A DNA stretch of 64,000 nucleotides from Tenrec ecaudatus (GCF_050624435.1 NC_134545.1:88626063-88690062); one strand, 5' to 3'. Shown: positions 23,674 through 36,470, numbered from the stretch's first letter. The notes: generated from the letters alone by a model not told the origin. Program-made: numbers and translations.

Positions 23674-24654
23674 ATCCTAGGCATTAGTGAGCTGAAATGG
23701 ACTGGCCATTTGAATCAAATAATCATGTGGTCTACTAGCAATGAAAAATTGAAGAGGAATTATGCTGCATTCTTTGTTAAAATGAACATTCCAAAATTTA
23801 TCTTGAAGTGTAGCACTGACCATAATAGGATAATATCAATATGTGGATGAGGAAGATCAGTTACTATTATTCAAATCTATACCCAAACCACTGATTCCAA
23901 AGTTGAAAAAACTGAAGATCTTCACCTATTTCTGCAGTCTGAAATCGACCAGTCACTACGGGAAAGAAAACGATAAAGAAAAAAAAGGTCAAAGTGGATG
24001 TCAGGAGATGAAATTTGCTCTAGAGCACAGAGAAGCTACAGTGAATGGAAGATGTGACTGGAGGAGAAGACCAGGACAGAGTTCAAAGGCAGTCCAAGAA
24101 GATAAAGTCAAGTGTTACGATGAAATGTGCAAAGACCTGGCGTTAGAAAGCCCAGAGGGAAGAACATACCGGTACTTGGTGTTTCTCAAGCTGAAAGAAT
24201 TGAAGAAAAAAAACCCCAAAACCCCAAACTCCAAACCTCAGTTAGAATATTGAAGGATTCTCTGGAGCAAATACTGAATGAGACAGAAAGCATCAAAAGA
24301 AGATAGAAGGAACATTCAGAATATCAGCTCGCCAAAAATCACCGGTGAATGCTCAAACATTGCAGGAGCTACCGGATGACCAACCATACTGGTGGCACTG
24401 AAGGAAGATGTCCGGGCTGCACTGAAGGCATGGGAGGACCGGGCTGCAGGCATGACTGGAATCCCACTGGACACGTCTCCACACAGATGCAGCACTGGAG
24501 ATGCTCCCTCGTCCGGGCCCAGTTTGCACATGGAAGAGATCCGTATCTGTCCCCAACCTAATGTGGAAGTCATTGAAAAATGCCACTCACGACCCACGGA
24601 AGTAAAATTTTGTTGAAGATGATTTAAAACACGGTCCCAAGAATGAGTTGCAAA

Positions 24655-24925
24655 TGATGAGATGGCAGTGGATTTAGATGCACTGGATTGAGCATTAAAT
24701 CGCTAACTAAAGTGTTGGCAGTTTGGACCCACTAGCCAGCCCCTAGGAGACAGGTGGGCCTTCTGCTGCCTTAAAGATGTACAGGCTTGGGAGAAGTTAC
24801 CTCAGTGGCGTAGTGGGATCCACACTGGGCTGCTAATGGTGAGGTCAGCAGTTGAAGATGTACAGGCTTGAACATGGAATGGGACAGTTCTACTCTATCC
24901 TCCAAGGTTGCTGTGAATTGAAGAC
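24655..24925 (+). mobile_element. Two partial AfroSINEs
   Basis: A diverged copy (24655-24790) is followed by a second (24795-24925), seen as cagtggcgtagtgggatcca, tgaggtcagcagttgaagat and a truncated tail. The phrase agatgtacaggcttg is repeated at about 24775 and 24857. Confidence 0.6.
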
Positions 24926-25071
24926 GTTTACATGATTGAAAAGCTGCACTTGAAGCACATGAGGGTGGTTAGGAAGATTTGTTGCCGCTAGGAGTTGCTT
25001 CAGCTAATTTCCACGAACCTGAATTGCCTTAACTTGACTCCTTCGCTACCCAAACCCAAAACAAATGAAAA

Positions 25072-25245
25072 ATCCCAAGCCCATTGCTATCAAGTTGATC
25101 ATGACTCATATTGACCCTGTGTATAGTTTCCAATGCTCTGCAGACCTTGACGGGAGCAGACAGCCTCATCTTTCTCCCGGGGAGTGGCTAGGAGGTTTGA
25201 ACCACAGAAATTGTCGTTAGCAGTCCACTAGAATCCCTTACTCCT
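25072..25245 (-). mobile_element. AfroSINE, diverged
   Basis: Antisense order of landmarks: attgctatcaagttgatcat, cagcctcatctttctcccgg, gtttgaaccacag. The head is poorly preserved. Confidence 0.75.
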
Positions 25246-26424
25246 AGGACACACAGATTGTAAATTATGCCAACTCTTACAAGACGACTGGGCCAGAGGG
25301 AGAAAGGACCAACCTAGGAAAACATGTTCCAATTCAAAAGGCTCCACGTCTAAAGAGGGCTGGGAGCATCATTCAGAATCCTAGCATCAGGTTAATAATA
25401 GAATTCTACTGTGGTGAAGGCAGTACTTCTTGATTCAATGAAAAAATACAAAGAAATGATGGCGTTGACATGCATGTATGAAAGGTTTTGATTAGATCTG
25501 AGGAACAATTGTCCCCTAGAGGAATTGCTCAGTATAATTAGCTAGGTAACCGAATAGTCATTGCTGGAGATTTAAAAAAATAAGATGTGATCTCCCTAGA
25601 CTATTTGCCTACTGTTTCATTAAATTCATTAGTCTTTTTGACCATGTTGAGTTTACCTTTCCACCGGCCTTTCCGTGCTTGTTTTGTTCTATATTGCTCT
25701 CGCTTTTGTTTAGAGAAGGGGGCATTCACTGGACAGGCGGTATCAGTTCTTTAAAGAGGACATTTTTTGAGCTCTGCCCACCCTCACCCCTCCACCCTGC
25801 CCCGTCCCTCCCCCCTCTATTGGACTGCTACATGGTCACTCATTCTTCTTATTTGTTTGCAATTCCCAGGTTTCAAATGGTGAATTAAATAATGAATCCA
25901 TTCACTCTTAAATTTATCTATTGAAAAAGACCACGTCGTGGGCATCAAGCATTAATGAGAAAATAGAGGCAAGGGCCGGCCTTCCAAAAGACAGTGAAAA
26001 TAATCAGTGTGACTCAGAGGGGGCACCTGCAGGGGTGGGGGACAGGCGTGAACCTGAAACGTTCCAGATGGGAGGGCTGAGACATGACAGGGTTGCTGAG
26101 AGGAAAGAGACACGAGGCCCCTGGAGAGAGAACATACAACCCTGCCTGGGACAGATTTGCTCAAGGCTGGACCTAACTCACTGGACCCAGGTGATGGATG
26201 CCTGCGTCACCTTTGTCTTTTAAACTCCTAAGATACTTGCTTACCTGTACCTGGCACATCTTCCATGATGCCATCTTAGCAGCTGTTACCATAGGGAATC
26301 TGACCTTTGGTTGTGTGGCTCCCTGCCAAGTAAGGAGCAGTGGAAAGTGGAAATTTCCAATGCACAGAGATGTATGGAATTGGACTTAGGGAAACATGGA
26401 GCTGGAGAAGATTCCCTTTCTCTT
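25246..26424. other. Unassigned unique sequence
   Basis: No exon or named repeat recognised. A pyrimidine-rich stretch lies near 25780-25815. Confidence 0.35.
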
Positions 26425-26545
26425 CATCCTTCATAGATGACAAAATGAGGCCACAGCACTGGGCTCGCCAAAGTCACAAAGCTCCTTCGTTGCTGGTGGC
26501 AGGATCAGAGGAGCACGGAGACTTTCAGATTCAGTTGCAGGCCTG
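26425..26545 (+). mobile_element. Possible MIR SINE
   Basis: tagatgacaaaatgaggcca followed by caaagtcacaaagctc resembles the core of the mammalian-wide SINE MIR. Weak match. Confidence 0.4.
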
Positions 26546-27235
26546 GTGGCTGCCATGCTTCCACCGGCACAAGCAAAGCAGAGAAAAAGCAAGTTGTAAA
26601 CACCAATGCGTGCCATGTGTATTCGCCAAAACTTGTACTCAAACCGAGATCCTCCATTTCACCCAAACCACAGTCAAAAAGAGAAAAGGAAAAAAAAATC
26701 CCAAACGATTTCCTCATTTTCCTCAATTTAAACTGACAGCCCATGATTATCTCATATTTCGTACAGATATAAGCAACCTCATCTTCAAAATTTGTGGCCA
26801 CAGCCCATTTCACCCCCAATTCAGTACATACAGCCACTGAAAGCAGCAAAGAAAAGGTTTGGAAGCCAAAGATAAACTCAAATGAGTAAGGTCTATGGCT
26901 TTGCGGACTTACTCATTCAAAATTTCACATACTATAAAATACAGCTGATCTAATTTGCAAGATCTAATTATATTTAACCTCGTATTACATAATACTCCAT
27001 TAGTCCTAAGAAAGTACAAATAAATCTATATGCTTCTATCTCCCTCCCTTTTCATAATAAAATATTGAGCTTCCATAACTCTTTTTTTGGGTTGTATCCA
27101 TAAGCTGCAAGAACATGAAATATACATTTCTCTTTAAGAAAATTATGACTTTCTCAGAATTTATCCCAAATAAATGTTCCCAGAAACCATCGCTAACTGA
27201 TTAAAAGAGATCTTTATTCATGCTCATGCCAAAGA
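26546..27235. other. Unassigned AT-rich sequence
   Basis: No feature that I can support. Confidence 0.35.
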
Positions 27236-27239
27236 GGTG

Positions 27240-27388
27240 GTTCAACATACTGTCCACAGTGACACTGTAGGACAGGAGAACTGCTCCTTTGGGTTTCTGA
27301 GACTATAAATCTTTATGGGAGCAGAAAGCCTCATGTTTATCTCTCAGAGCAGCTGGCGATTTCAAACTGCTGACTTGGTCATTAAACA
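27240..27388 (-). mobile_element. AfroSINE, partial
   Basis: ctgtaggacaggagaactgc, gggagcagaaagcctcatgt and gatttcaaactgctgacttg are antisense AfroSINE landmarks. The head is absent. Confidence 0.78.
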
Positions 27389-27673
27389 GTCCAGTCGGAA
27401 ATCTACAATGATACCAGAACTTCTTCGGCAATCCAACAGAATGAAGAAATTATCAAACATTATCATTCCTATCACAGCCACGTCGAAATTTGCTGATGAC
27501 AATTTAAAAGTGATTTCAGAGTATATCAACAGGAACTGTCAGAAATTCAAGTCACATTCAGTCGAGGCCATGGATTGAGGGGTGTCTGTTGTGGAAGTAT
27601 GGCTAGAATGCCTCTTAGAAATGAGCATGGCAGGACTTAATCTCATGTTCTTTAGATATGCTATCAGAAGAAA

Positions 27674-29183
27674 TTACCGTATATACTCAAGTGTAAACCG
27701 AGGCCCCTAATTTTACCACATAAACTGCATTAAAATGTGCTGAACTTATTAATGTATCTGCATGTCTATCTAGATAAGATAGGCAGGATAAATAATACCC
27801 AGATGAAAAGAAAGGGACTAATGGTTTGGGGGGGATACAGGAGAAGAGGAGGTGGGAGAAAGGAAGGGGGGTGGGGTGGAAACCAACCCAGGGACAAGGG
27901 AACAAGTGAACTAAAATCAGTGGTTGGTAATAGGACACCTAATGGGGCTTAATCAAGGGCAATGTAGCAGCGAGGAATTACTAAACCCGAATGAAGGCCA
28001 AACATGATGGTGGGACAATTGGAAATAGAGGAAAGAACCAGGAGGCAAAGGACATTTACAGGAGGCAAAGGACATTTATAGGTGTCTAAATACAGGCATG
28101 TGTGTGTGTGTGTGTGTGTGTGTGTATGAGAGATGAATAGAACTATGTACTCATATGTTAAGAATTAAGGTTGCAGATGGACATTGGGCCTCAACTCAAA
28201 TACTCCTTCAACACAAGAACACTTTGTTCTAACAATCTGGCATTCTGTGATGCTCACCTTCCCAACATGAACACTGAAGACAAAGTGGGTGCATAAGCAA
28301 ATGTGGTGAAGAAAGTTGATGGTGCCTGGCTATCAAAAAGTATAGCATCTGGGGGTCTTAAAGGCTTGAAGATAAACAAGCAGCCACCTAGTTCAGAAGC
28401 AACAAAACCTACATGGAAGAAGCACATCAGCCTATGTGATCATGAGGTGTCGATGGGATCAGGTATCAGGCATCTACGACCCAGAACAAAACCATACCCA
28501 AGGTGAATGGGGGTGTGTGTGATGGAGTGGAGACCCAATGTCCATCTGTAGACAATTGGACATCCCCTCACAGAGAGGTCACAGGTTAGAAATGAGCCAG
28601 TCAGGGTGCAGTATAGCACCGATGAAACACACAACTTTCCTCTAGTTCTTTAATGCTTCCTCCCCTCCATCCTATCATGACCTCAATTCTACCTTACAAA
28701 TGGGATTAGACCAGAGCATGCACACTGTTACAGATACGAGCCTGCAACACAGGGAATTCAGGATGGATAAACCCCTCAGGCCAAGAATGAGAGTAGAGAT
28801 GCCAGAAGGATTAGGGGAGAGAGGGGGAAGAAAGGGGGAAATGATCATAAGAATCAATTAAAAAACCCCTCCCAGGGGGATGAATAATGGAAAGTGGGTG
28901 AGGGGCAATGGAGGACGATGTAAGATATGGAAAAATAATCTATAATTTATCAAGGGTTCATGAGGGAGGGAAGGTCGGGGAGGGAGGGGCAAGAAATGGG
29001 GAGCTGATATCAGGGGCTCAAGTGGGAAGAGAATGCTTTGAAAATGATGATGGCGGCATGTGTGCAAAGGTGCTTGACACACTGGATGAATGTATGGATT
29101 GTGCTAAGAGATGTAAGAGCCCCCAATAAAAGTATCTTTTTTAATGTGCTGGCAAAACTTGACTTATCTACGAGTCTATACTG
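27674..29183. mobile_element. Palindromic MITE split by a retroposon
   Basis: Outer parts 27674-27744 and 29141-29183 belong together. TIRs read taccgtatatactcaagtgt at left and (reverse complement) tacagtatagactcgtagat at right, with a TA-type target. The internal region carries ttttaccacataaactgca. I cannot name the family with certainty; mariner/Tc1-like is suggested by the TA target. A second copy is at 51570-52425. Confidence 0.65.
27745..29140 (+). mobile_element. A-tailed retroposon inserted in MITE
   Basis: 1.4-kb copy on +, ending in gagcccccaataaaagtatc plus T/A-rich tail. The MITE sequence aatgtgctg is present on both sides (about 27735 and 29140), giving the target duplication. 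It includes a (TG)n run at 28097-28125 and a 20-bp tandem duplication (aggaggcaaaggacattta) at about 28040-28080. Confidence 0.88.
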
Positions 29184-29400
29184 TAGTCCGGGGAGAAGGA
29201 CATGCTTCGTATAGAGTCTGCCGAAAAGAAGACCATCAACAAGATGAGCTGACACTGCAGATGCAATGATGGACTCAGATATAGGCATGGCTGTGCGATG
29301 GCATGGGTCTAGGCAGTGTTTTATTCTGTTGTCCATGGGCTGCTCTGAATCAAACTTTAGCTCCACACCTAACAGCAGCAGCAGCAGCAACAGTAGCAGG

Positions 29401-30737
29401 GATCATGGTGCTTGAACTACTATTTGGACCTCAAAAGTCAGGTCACATGAGAGAAATCGCTTGCTGTATAGGAGCAAACAGAACAGGCCAAATAATCCGC
29501 GATCTGTTATGAAAAGGGTGTTTTAAAACATTCCACTTTTTTTCTGCTCTGGGTCGAGAACCACATAGCAAAGACATTTCACTTCACCTTCTCCATCATT
29601 CTTGGCTTGAACTGACTTTAGTCTCCAAGGAAGCTTCCTGTCATCTGAGATGAGCAGGTATTGATTGAACTTGATAGATCTGTAAGGCCTGCCTTGTGAG
29701 TTGCTCATTCGTATGTGAATATTTAATTCCTGCTCCATAAGGACTCTCGTTAGCCCTTGTCATCCGTACCTGTAATCTTCCAAAGCTGTGAGAGCATGCT
29801 GTTCCTGCTCCCCCGAATCAAGCCACTTCAGGCACTGGCATCTCCCAGTTGACAGACGTTTTTCTGAAACGAGTTTTCTTCCTAGTGTGTTTTGGGGCTG
29901 GCTTCCATTGTGAGTACAGAGGAAGTCTATTCTAGTGAGTGTGAGGCAAGCAGGAAATCTGATTCTTCGGAGCTGGAAGATTCATAGCAGGCAGGCAGGG
30001 TCATGTTGGCGCATACATGATTTACCAAGCAACCTAGTGATTGAAAATTATTAGCCTTGTGGACAATTACTGGCCAAACAAAACAAGGGCAGCATTTTAT
30101 CTCTTTGAGTGACACTGTTCATGGTGAAAGGGGCTTTAAAAAATTTTTTTTTAAGAGGAGCATCTTGCTAAACACTGATTCATTCCTGTTAGGGTAGTTT
30201 AATTGCACAAGCTGTATGCTAATTATTGTTATATTAACAGTTTGGCAGCTTTACAAGAATCTTAAACATGTACGTACAGGTTTAAAATGCCCTCTTTCTG
30301 CAGCTGACAGGCGGGGGAGGCATTTCAGACGCTGCCAGCCAGCAACAATAACGACACACAACAAACCATGAACACTTTAGAAACATAGATTCATAGGAAC
30401 TGCTTAACACATGTGGTCATCAAAACTAGATGTGAATGTGACTCGCTGCCTGCCCTCCAAATCTCACACCTATCGTCTTGGTATCATGGGGTGCTGCCTG
30501 CCAGACAGAAAGGCTTTCTTTCAAAAACCCGAGAGGATCATATTTACTGGTGGGTGTTATCCCTGTACGTGGTGTGATTTGCACTCACAGCAGAGCTTAG
30601 ACAATATAGACTTCAGTTTTAATTATCCAGCCTTCAGAGAAGGGCATATCATTTCAAGTCACAATGGAGTGTTAGGAAAAGGAGAAAGTGTACAAGGCAG
30701 ATAGACTAAAATCACTCTGAGGCACCGTGGCATGTTG
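29401..30737. other. Unassigned, largely repeat-free block
   Basis: One of the longest stretches in the window in which I recognise no mobile element. The AT-rich segment around 30180-30290 (gcacaagctgtatgctaatt and neighbours) could be a conserved non-coding element, but the sequence alone cannot show that. Confidence 0.35.
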
Positions 30738-30835
30738 GAAGGTGCCCCGGTGGCACACCCTGTACGTGCCCAGCTGCTCGTGGAAAGGTTGGCTGTTCAA
30801 ATCCGGGATTCCTAGGAGTTACTTCCAATTGGACC
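30738..30835 (+). mobile_element. AfroSINE head fragment
   Basis: ggtgccccggtggcacaccc and ggttggctgttcaaatccgg resemble the AfroSINE tRNA-related head; the rest is missing. Confidence 0.6.
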
Positions 30836-31039
30836 ACCTGCTGAGATTTGGCATTTCTACCCCAGACATACTGAATCAGAATCTACATGAACACGATTCC
30901 TAAGTATATGTAAGAGCCACTGGAGATTTGTTAAAATGTGGATAGAAATGCAAATTCTCAGCAGATGGTCCAACTGGAATGAAGACTACATCCAAATCCT
31001 GGTTCATACCACCAGCAACTCTTCAGGAGAAAAATCAAA

Positions 31040-31245
31040 ACCCAAACTCCCTGCCCTCGAGTGGATTCCAACTCATAGCAACCCAACAAGACAGTGTTGA
31101 ACTGCCCCTATGAGTTTCTAAGGGTGTAAATCTTAACGGGAATAGAAAGTCTCATCTGTCTCCCAAGGAGAAACAGGTGGGTTTGAGCTGCAAACCTTGG
31201 GGTTAGTAGTTCAATGGGTAACCCATTACACCTTCAGAGCTCCTT
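31040..31245 (-). mobile_element. AfroSINE
   Basis: Near full-length antisense copy from ctccctgccctcgagtggat to cattacaccttcagagctcc. Confidence 0.9.
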
Positions 31246-34200
31246 ATGGGATTTGGTCCTGCAAGGATTACAACACAGGAAGCTCTATGAGGTATTCCAC
31301 AGGGTCACTATAAGGTAGAATCACCTAACAACACAGAATGTCAGAGACAATTCTCTACCCCTTGGGAACATTAGATGAAAAAGTTTTGAAAATGTCAAGT
31401 TGATGCATTTGATTAAATGAAAAGTCACTGGGATGACGTGGGTTCCTGACAGATGCTATTATCATAGTAAATGAAGTTGCACATGAGAGGAAGGTTGGGA
31501 GGGATAAGAGAACCGGGAGTACTTGGAATTAAAGGTTACATTGTTAGAGAAGAATCAGTACCTGTGTTAGTCGTGATCTAAGGAAGTCTAAATAGCTAGT
31601 GAGAACTATTATCAAGTTGAATGTAGTTGCAGTCTGTGCTGCTTTTCATTTCTTATCCAAGGGAAATATATTTTCACTATCAAAAACAGTTATATAATTT
31701 GTCCAGTGAGGGTCTGTGGCATTCCCCATAAGAGGGAGAGCTGGGATCAAGGAAGAAGTGCCTTAGCTCAAGTCAATCTCTGGCATCTTTTAATTCAGTA
31801 CTACCCATAAAGAAGGATGGTGAAAATCTAAGACATTTTACATGGATTTATGGAGGGGAGACACACGTTTTGTTTTGTGATTGGTGGAGTGGTGGGGGAG
31901 ATACTGCATTTTAATCCTGAACACTGCCTAAAAAGTTCTGGTTAGACTACTTCTCAGACTTTTCTTTGGGGTCCATGTATCATCAGAGTGTATCAGCTGG
32001 TGAAAGTGCAGAAGGTCAGCCGTGTTCCAGAAAAGGTCAGCTGTGTTCCAGAAATGGACGAATGGTCTCTAACACCCTTATTTTACTGACCCTCGTAGAC
32101 AGCCTTCCTCCTCCATCTGAAAAAACATTCTGAAGGAGTCTTTAATACACCCAAGACTGAAACTGTAATGAAGGGGAAGGGTAGAAAACGGAGTTCACTC
32201 CCCCACCCCCTCCGGCGCTTCAAACATTTCAATGCTGTGAAATTATCGTGGGGGTTGTTATCTCTCAAAGTTGCACGTGGTTAAAGATGATTACAAGACA
32301 TATTCTGTTGCTTAAGGATTTGCTGACATCTAATGCCTCTGTTCCCCTCCAAATGGAAGCAGGGCGACATTGCTGGGTCAATAAAGAACCCGAGAAAGAT
32401 GTGGCCCTGAGCAAGACTTTTATTACCCTTCCCTTTCCACAGTTCCATTTCTTTGCCTCCCCCCCCACCCCCCACCCCCCCACACTCACCCTGGCCCCAC
32501 CCACTGCATCACTCACCTAACCTGAATCACCCTATTCTTCTCCGAGGGAACACACCCAATAATAACAGTGAATCACCGCCCTTCTGTACTCTTTAATGGA
32601 TTTGACAAAATGCCAGAGCTCACGGAATAAAAGGAACTTGAAGTGAAGGGAGCTCTTTGGACGCTGGCTGAGTACATTATCCTGAATATTGGTTACCAAT
32701 CAACATTCTAGTTGCCTGATACAGGAAGGATTTTGCTTTTAAAAAAATCAAACTAACACCATTGATTACCATGCTCATATTTTAAGTAACCATCTTGTTC
32801 AGTGAGGCAATTTCTCAAGCATAGTATATAGCTAAGTCAGGGCCACTTCCAGCTTAGAGTTTAAAAGGAAATCCTCTTTTGCTTATCTTGGCTAACGGAC
32901 ATTACAGAGCTTACCAACAAAGCTGACCCTTTGCTACTAAGCCACTGTTTCTCTTCAACTGTCTCTAGAAGAAGCAAGTACACATGGAATTCTGGGTAAG
33001 ATCCCAGGCAACAGAGAAAAGGGATAGGCACCATTAGCCTCTTACACCCAAAGGGAAATGTATAAGACGAAAGAACCCTAAGACACCACTTTACAATGCA
33101 CACTTACACAAGATGTCACTTGGATTTGCAGTGAAAGCTGCAGAGTTTTCTTACATGTGAATGTTCTAAGAACGATTGAAAGCCAAGTTAAAGAATTGAA
33201 AGGATTTTCAGGTGAGTGCTAGAAGACTATCAATTTTAGTTTTGAAACATTCTACAAAGCCACTTTCCTAGTTTATATTAAAAATATAATCATTGTATTA
33301 TAAAAATTCTGATCATCATAAAAAATTTACTCACTTGGATTTTGTATACATTCTCACTCAAGTGGGATTAAATCCTACTTTTAAAAGTATATTTATATCT
33401 TTATTAAAAGATGCATCTAGCTATGTCTACATGTAACCAAAATTCCTATCTATGCAGAAAAGTCAATGAATTATATGAGTTTTAGGAAGCCCTGGGATTA
33501 CATTTAAGATTTTTAAAAAGATGAACCTAAATCCAAACAGTAAAACATACATACCAAAAAGCTTTCTGAAACAAAAGTTTGCTTTGTGGCTTGAAAGTAT
33601 TATGTATGTGTGTGTAGAAAGAGAGAAGAGGGGAGACAAAGAGAGGAGGGGGCAGAAGTCAGAAAAAAAATTACTCACTGCTTTATTTTTCCTATCAAAA
33701 AGAAAAGAAAACCCCTAAAAAAAAACCTCATAAAGGTTTTTAGGTCTATGTCATCCTTCCACCAACAATAATCATAGACAAGAATGGAAGAAGCATTTAC
33801 CACTCCCCGATGAGTAATAAAGTGGCCAACAGTAGCCTTGGGTATTGAGATTTCACCACACAGATGTGCACACACAAAGTGTGGCTTAGCTTCATATTAA
33901 TTACTATTATCCTTGAATTCTATTGCTGAAATGGCTCTCTCTAATGTAGGATAAGAAGTCGTTGCCTTTGGACTCAATACAATAGTTTTGTTTTTTTCCC
34001 CCCTAATCTGAAAAATTTCCTATGAACATTGATGTCCCATCTCAGAAGCACTGAATCCCACAGGCCAGTAGACGTCTGTCACCCAACATGCAGTATGCTT
34101 GCGAGACAACAACCGGCACAGAGTTCAGATCCTTTGCGCTCCCTTAAGGGTGAAAAGTGGGCTTCCAGGTTGGTATATGAAAGGAATCAGTAAAATACAA

Positions 34201-35021
34201 ACTCATGCCTGGGAGAGCATTTATTCCTCAAAATTCAGGAAAGTCAGGAGATGTGGGTCAAAATATGCCCATTTCTCAAAGACAGGTTCCTCTGGGTACT
34301 TGTTCTGAAATTCTTTCAGAATGTGGCCAAAGCCATTTCATTTTAATAAGCCAGTTCACATAATACTAAGCAAGTCAGAACATTTCAAGACATTTTTCAT
34401 TTATGCAACCAGTAAAAACAGAGCTTCAAGCTGAGAGCGTCATGATAAAAGGAATTGGGAGCAGCTGACTTTAGGGAACCACAAAAACAACCCACCCTTA
34501 CGCCTCAAGGCCTAAGAGAATATGCAGCGTCTGCATTGTGCTCTCAGTGTCCGGACAAATCATTCTGCTTTTTTCAGTCAGATTAACTGATGCCAGGGGA
34601 TGAGTAATGGCAGAAATAAATGTATAGAATGAGACCTGTGGCTTGAGGAGATGCATAATGCCTGTATCACAAGTCATGAGTTCTGTCTTCTCCTGTGGAA
34701 ATTCATTTTACGTATTCTATGAGCAACAAATCTAGGGGTACTTGCATGCGAGGGTCAAATGTTTTCTGCTAATCATAGTTAAAAATGTGAGGGAGCGTAC
34801 AGACCAGGGGCTTCCAAAAAAGGATCTGTGGCCTTTTTTTGAGGGGGGGATGGGGAGGAGATAAATCAAGGAGTGAAAGGATTATGTGATAAATCTCCTT
34901 GAATCCATTTGGGAGTAGCATATCTGCATACATAAAGCAACTACCAAGGGGTTCTTAGAAATGGATTCAAATGGATACAAAGGCTAGAAATGGAATGCTG
35001 TCCTTGAACTCTTGTCTAATC
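31246..35021. other. Long repeat-poor stretch, no gene found
   Basis: About 3.8 kb upstream of SFR1 with no exon that I can support and only minor simple repeats (C-rich run at 32460-32480; a 21-bp near-tandem repeat ggtcagc-gtgttccagaaa at about 32012-32053). It may contain regulatory DNA or ancient repeats too decayed to recognise. Confidence 0.35.
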
Positions 35022-35170
35022 CTTCCATCGCCAAGGTTCTTTCACCCTATTTTATAGATGAGAGAACTGAGGCACGAGATGCTATGCTAAAAAGTTCGTG
35101 AAGTGATATAACCACGATTTGAACCTAGACAATTTAATTCCAACATCTATGCCCTTCACCACTGCATTGT
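35022..35170 (+). mobile_element. MIR SINE
   Basis: Classic MIR order: tattttatagatgagagaac, tgaggcacgaga, gatttgaacctagac, then accactgcattg. Ancient mammalian tRNA-derived SINE. Confidence 0.85.
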
Positions 35171-35587
35171 CTTGGTGTTATATTTATATCTGACTGCTTA
35201 GACGTGGTGACTTCCTTCTGGACTTTGGCTACTTCTGAGCATCACCATTACTTTGGAATTTATGCTATAAATAGCAATCTTAGAATGTGATATTTTTTTC
35301 TTAAAAACACCCCCCCACCACCACCAATATACCATGAAGCAAGTATTCAGGAGTTCAGACGTTCGTAAAGAGGCCATGCCAACGTTTGAAGTAGGCATTC
35401 AATGGGGCTGAAAGCATCGCTCCCTTACAATTCCCAACTGGCAGGTGACTCAGTCAGACATCACTACACGGACTTCCCCCAAGCCCTGCGCTACACCCCA
35501 TTCAGTTAACTCTGTTGTGGCTAGCAACAGGACACCACAACACAGGAAATGGAGATGCTATTTCAGACTGAAAGAGACCAGGGACAC
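35171..35587. other. Unassigned sequence
   Basis: No feature recognised other than a C-rich run near 35310. Confidence 0.35.
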
Positions 35588-35665
35588 AAAACCCACTGCC
35601 AGAGGGTTTTGACTCACAGCGACCCTAGGATGCCCGCTATTCCGCAATGGCCACAGAGGAGAGGA
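35588..35665 (-). mobile_element. AfroSINE 3' fragment
   Basis: acccactgccagagggtttt followed by gactcacagcgaccctagga matches the antisense 3' domain only. Confidence 0.65.
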
Positions 35666-35959
35666 GCCTAGACCTACATTCCAAAGTTAACTTGTTCTGC
35701 TACCTGTATTGAACCCCAAGAAATTAATAGACGACCCTTTTCTCGGGTTCCAAGTCCTGGTGACAGGACAGCCGCGTTTGCGGCATCAATTAAGGCTAGA
35801 AATGGGGCTCTTGGATAAAATGCTAATTATGAAATTATCCAAGGCAGCTTATAGGCTTATAGACTTAAATTTAACATAGAGTCAACAGCGGCCTCTCAAG
35901 GAAGAGGAAAGGCTTTTAGTGTGAAAAAGAAGGGAATGAAAGCCTCGAAATGCAGCAAA

Positions 35960-36470
35960 TGGCCTTCAGGCTGGATGTCCGGTTCCGTGAACCCAAGCGC
36001 CACAGCGAGCCAGGGCGGCCCCAGCGCGCGCGCAGGCCGCTGCTCTCGGGCACTGGGGAGGAGCCAAGCAGATCGCGTCAGTCAAACAGACCAATCACGT
36101 CTCTCTCCCGCCTCTCTCGAGGCCCCGCCTTATAGTCCCCCGCCCCCTGGAGGGTGTGGCCCTCGGGCGTGCGCCCAGACAAGCCCGCCTCTTTCGGGCC
36201 CAGCGTGCAGCGGAACTCGGCGCGCCTGGCGATCTGTCCAATCGCGAGTCTCTCCCGCCTCCGCGCAGCCCCGCCCCCGGGGGCGTGCGGTTTGCGTCGC
36301 GGCTGCGTGCGCTCCCGGCTCGCGCCGGGCCTGGCGGAAGGAGGTACAGTGCTTGGCGGCAAAGGGGCGGCAAGATGGACTTATTTGGGGTCTCGTGTGG
36401 GGTCGATTTGAATTCTCTTCCGGCGGCGGCCGGGGGATCTTTCAGCTTCCCTTCGTGACTGGGGTCCCTC
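35960..36470 (+). promoter_or_regulatory. SFR1: CpG-island promoter of SFR1
   Basis: A sharply GC- and CpG-rich block in otherwise AT-rich DNA, directly upstream of the SFR1 coding exons. It contains GC boxes (ccccgcc at 36123 and in the ccccgccccc run near 36270) and two CCAAT boxes at 36091 and 36238. Each CCAAT is followed by the same tctctcccgcctc block and a GC box, so a promoter module occurs twice, 147 bp apart. No TATA box stands out, as is usual for a housekeeping repair gene. The exact transcription start cannot be read from sequence. Confidence 0.85.
36331..36343 (+). CDS. SFR1: SFR1 exon 1 end, possible CTG-start coding remnant
   Basis: The exon 1 end reads CTG GCG GAA GGA G, then donor gtacag at 36344. 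As I recall it, the human protein begins MAEG at this place, so the usual ATG appears to be CTG here. Spliced to the acceptor at 37241 the frame would run LAEGVQGFTFK into the Met at 37261. The tenrec protein may start at that downstream Met or use CTG (G at -3 and +4). A sequencing error at this base is also possible. The rest of exon 1 upstream is 5'UTR. Confidence 0.5.

Larger units (their letters stand above)
23165..24645 (+). mobile_element. RTE (BovB-like) LINE, 5' part
   Basis: Sense strand: ggcattagtgagctgaaatgg begins the endonuclease region, followed by aggataatatcaatatgtgg and the 23843-24253 frame, whose EDQLLLFKSIPKPLIPK-like stretch belongs to the RTE polyprotein. The reverse transcriptase is lacking. 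It is interrupted by an AfroSINE at 23463-23673. Several stops and a lost 3' half make it inactive. Confidence 0.7.
27390..29400 (+). mobile_element. RTE (BovB-like) LINE with nested MITE and retroposon
   Basis: Sense RTE sequence 27390-27673 includes a residue run ISEYINRNCQKFKS just before the RT domain, then a jump to the C-terminal region. It resumes at 29184 with gtccggggagaaggacat and ends at a tail of CAG/CAACAG units (29372-29399). The 3' end phrase attctgttgtccatgggctg matches the shared RTE/AfroSINE tail. Internal deletion and stops make it inactive. Confidence 0.75.
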
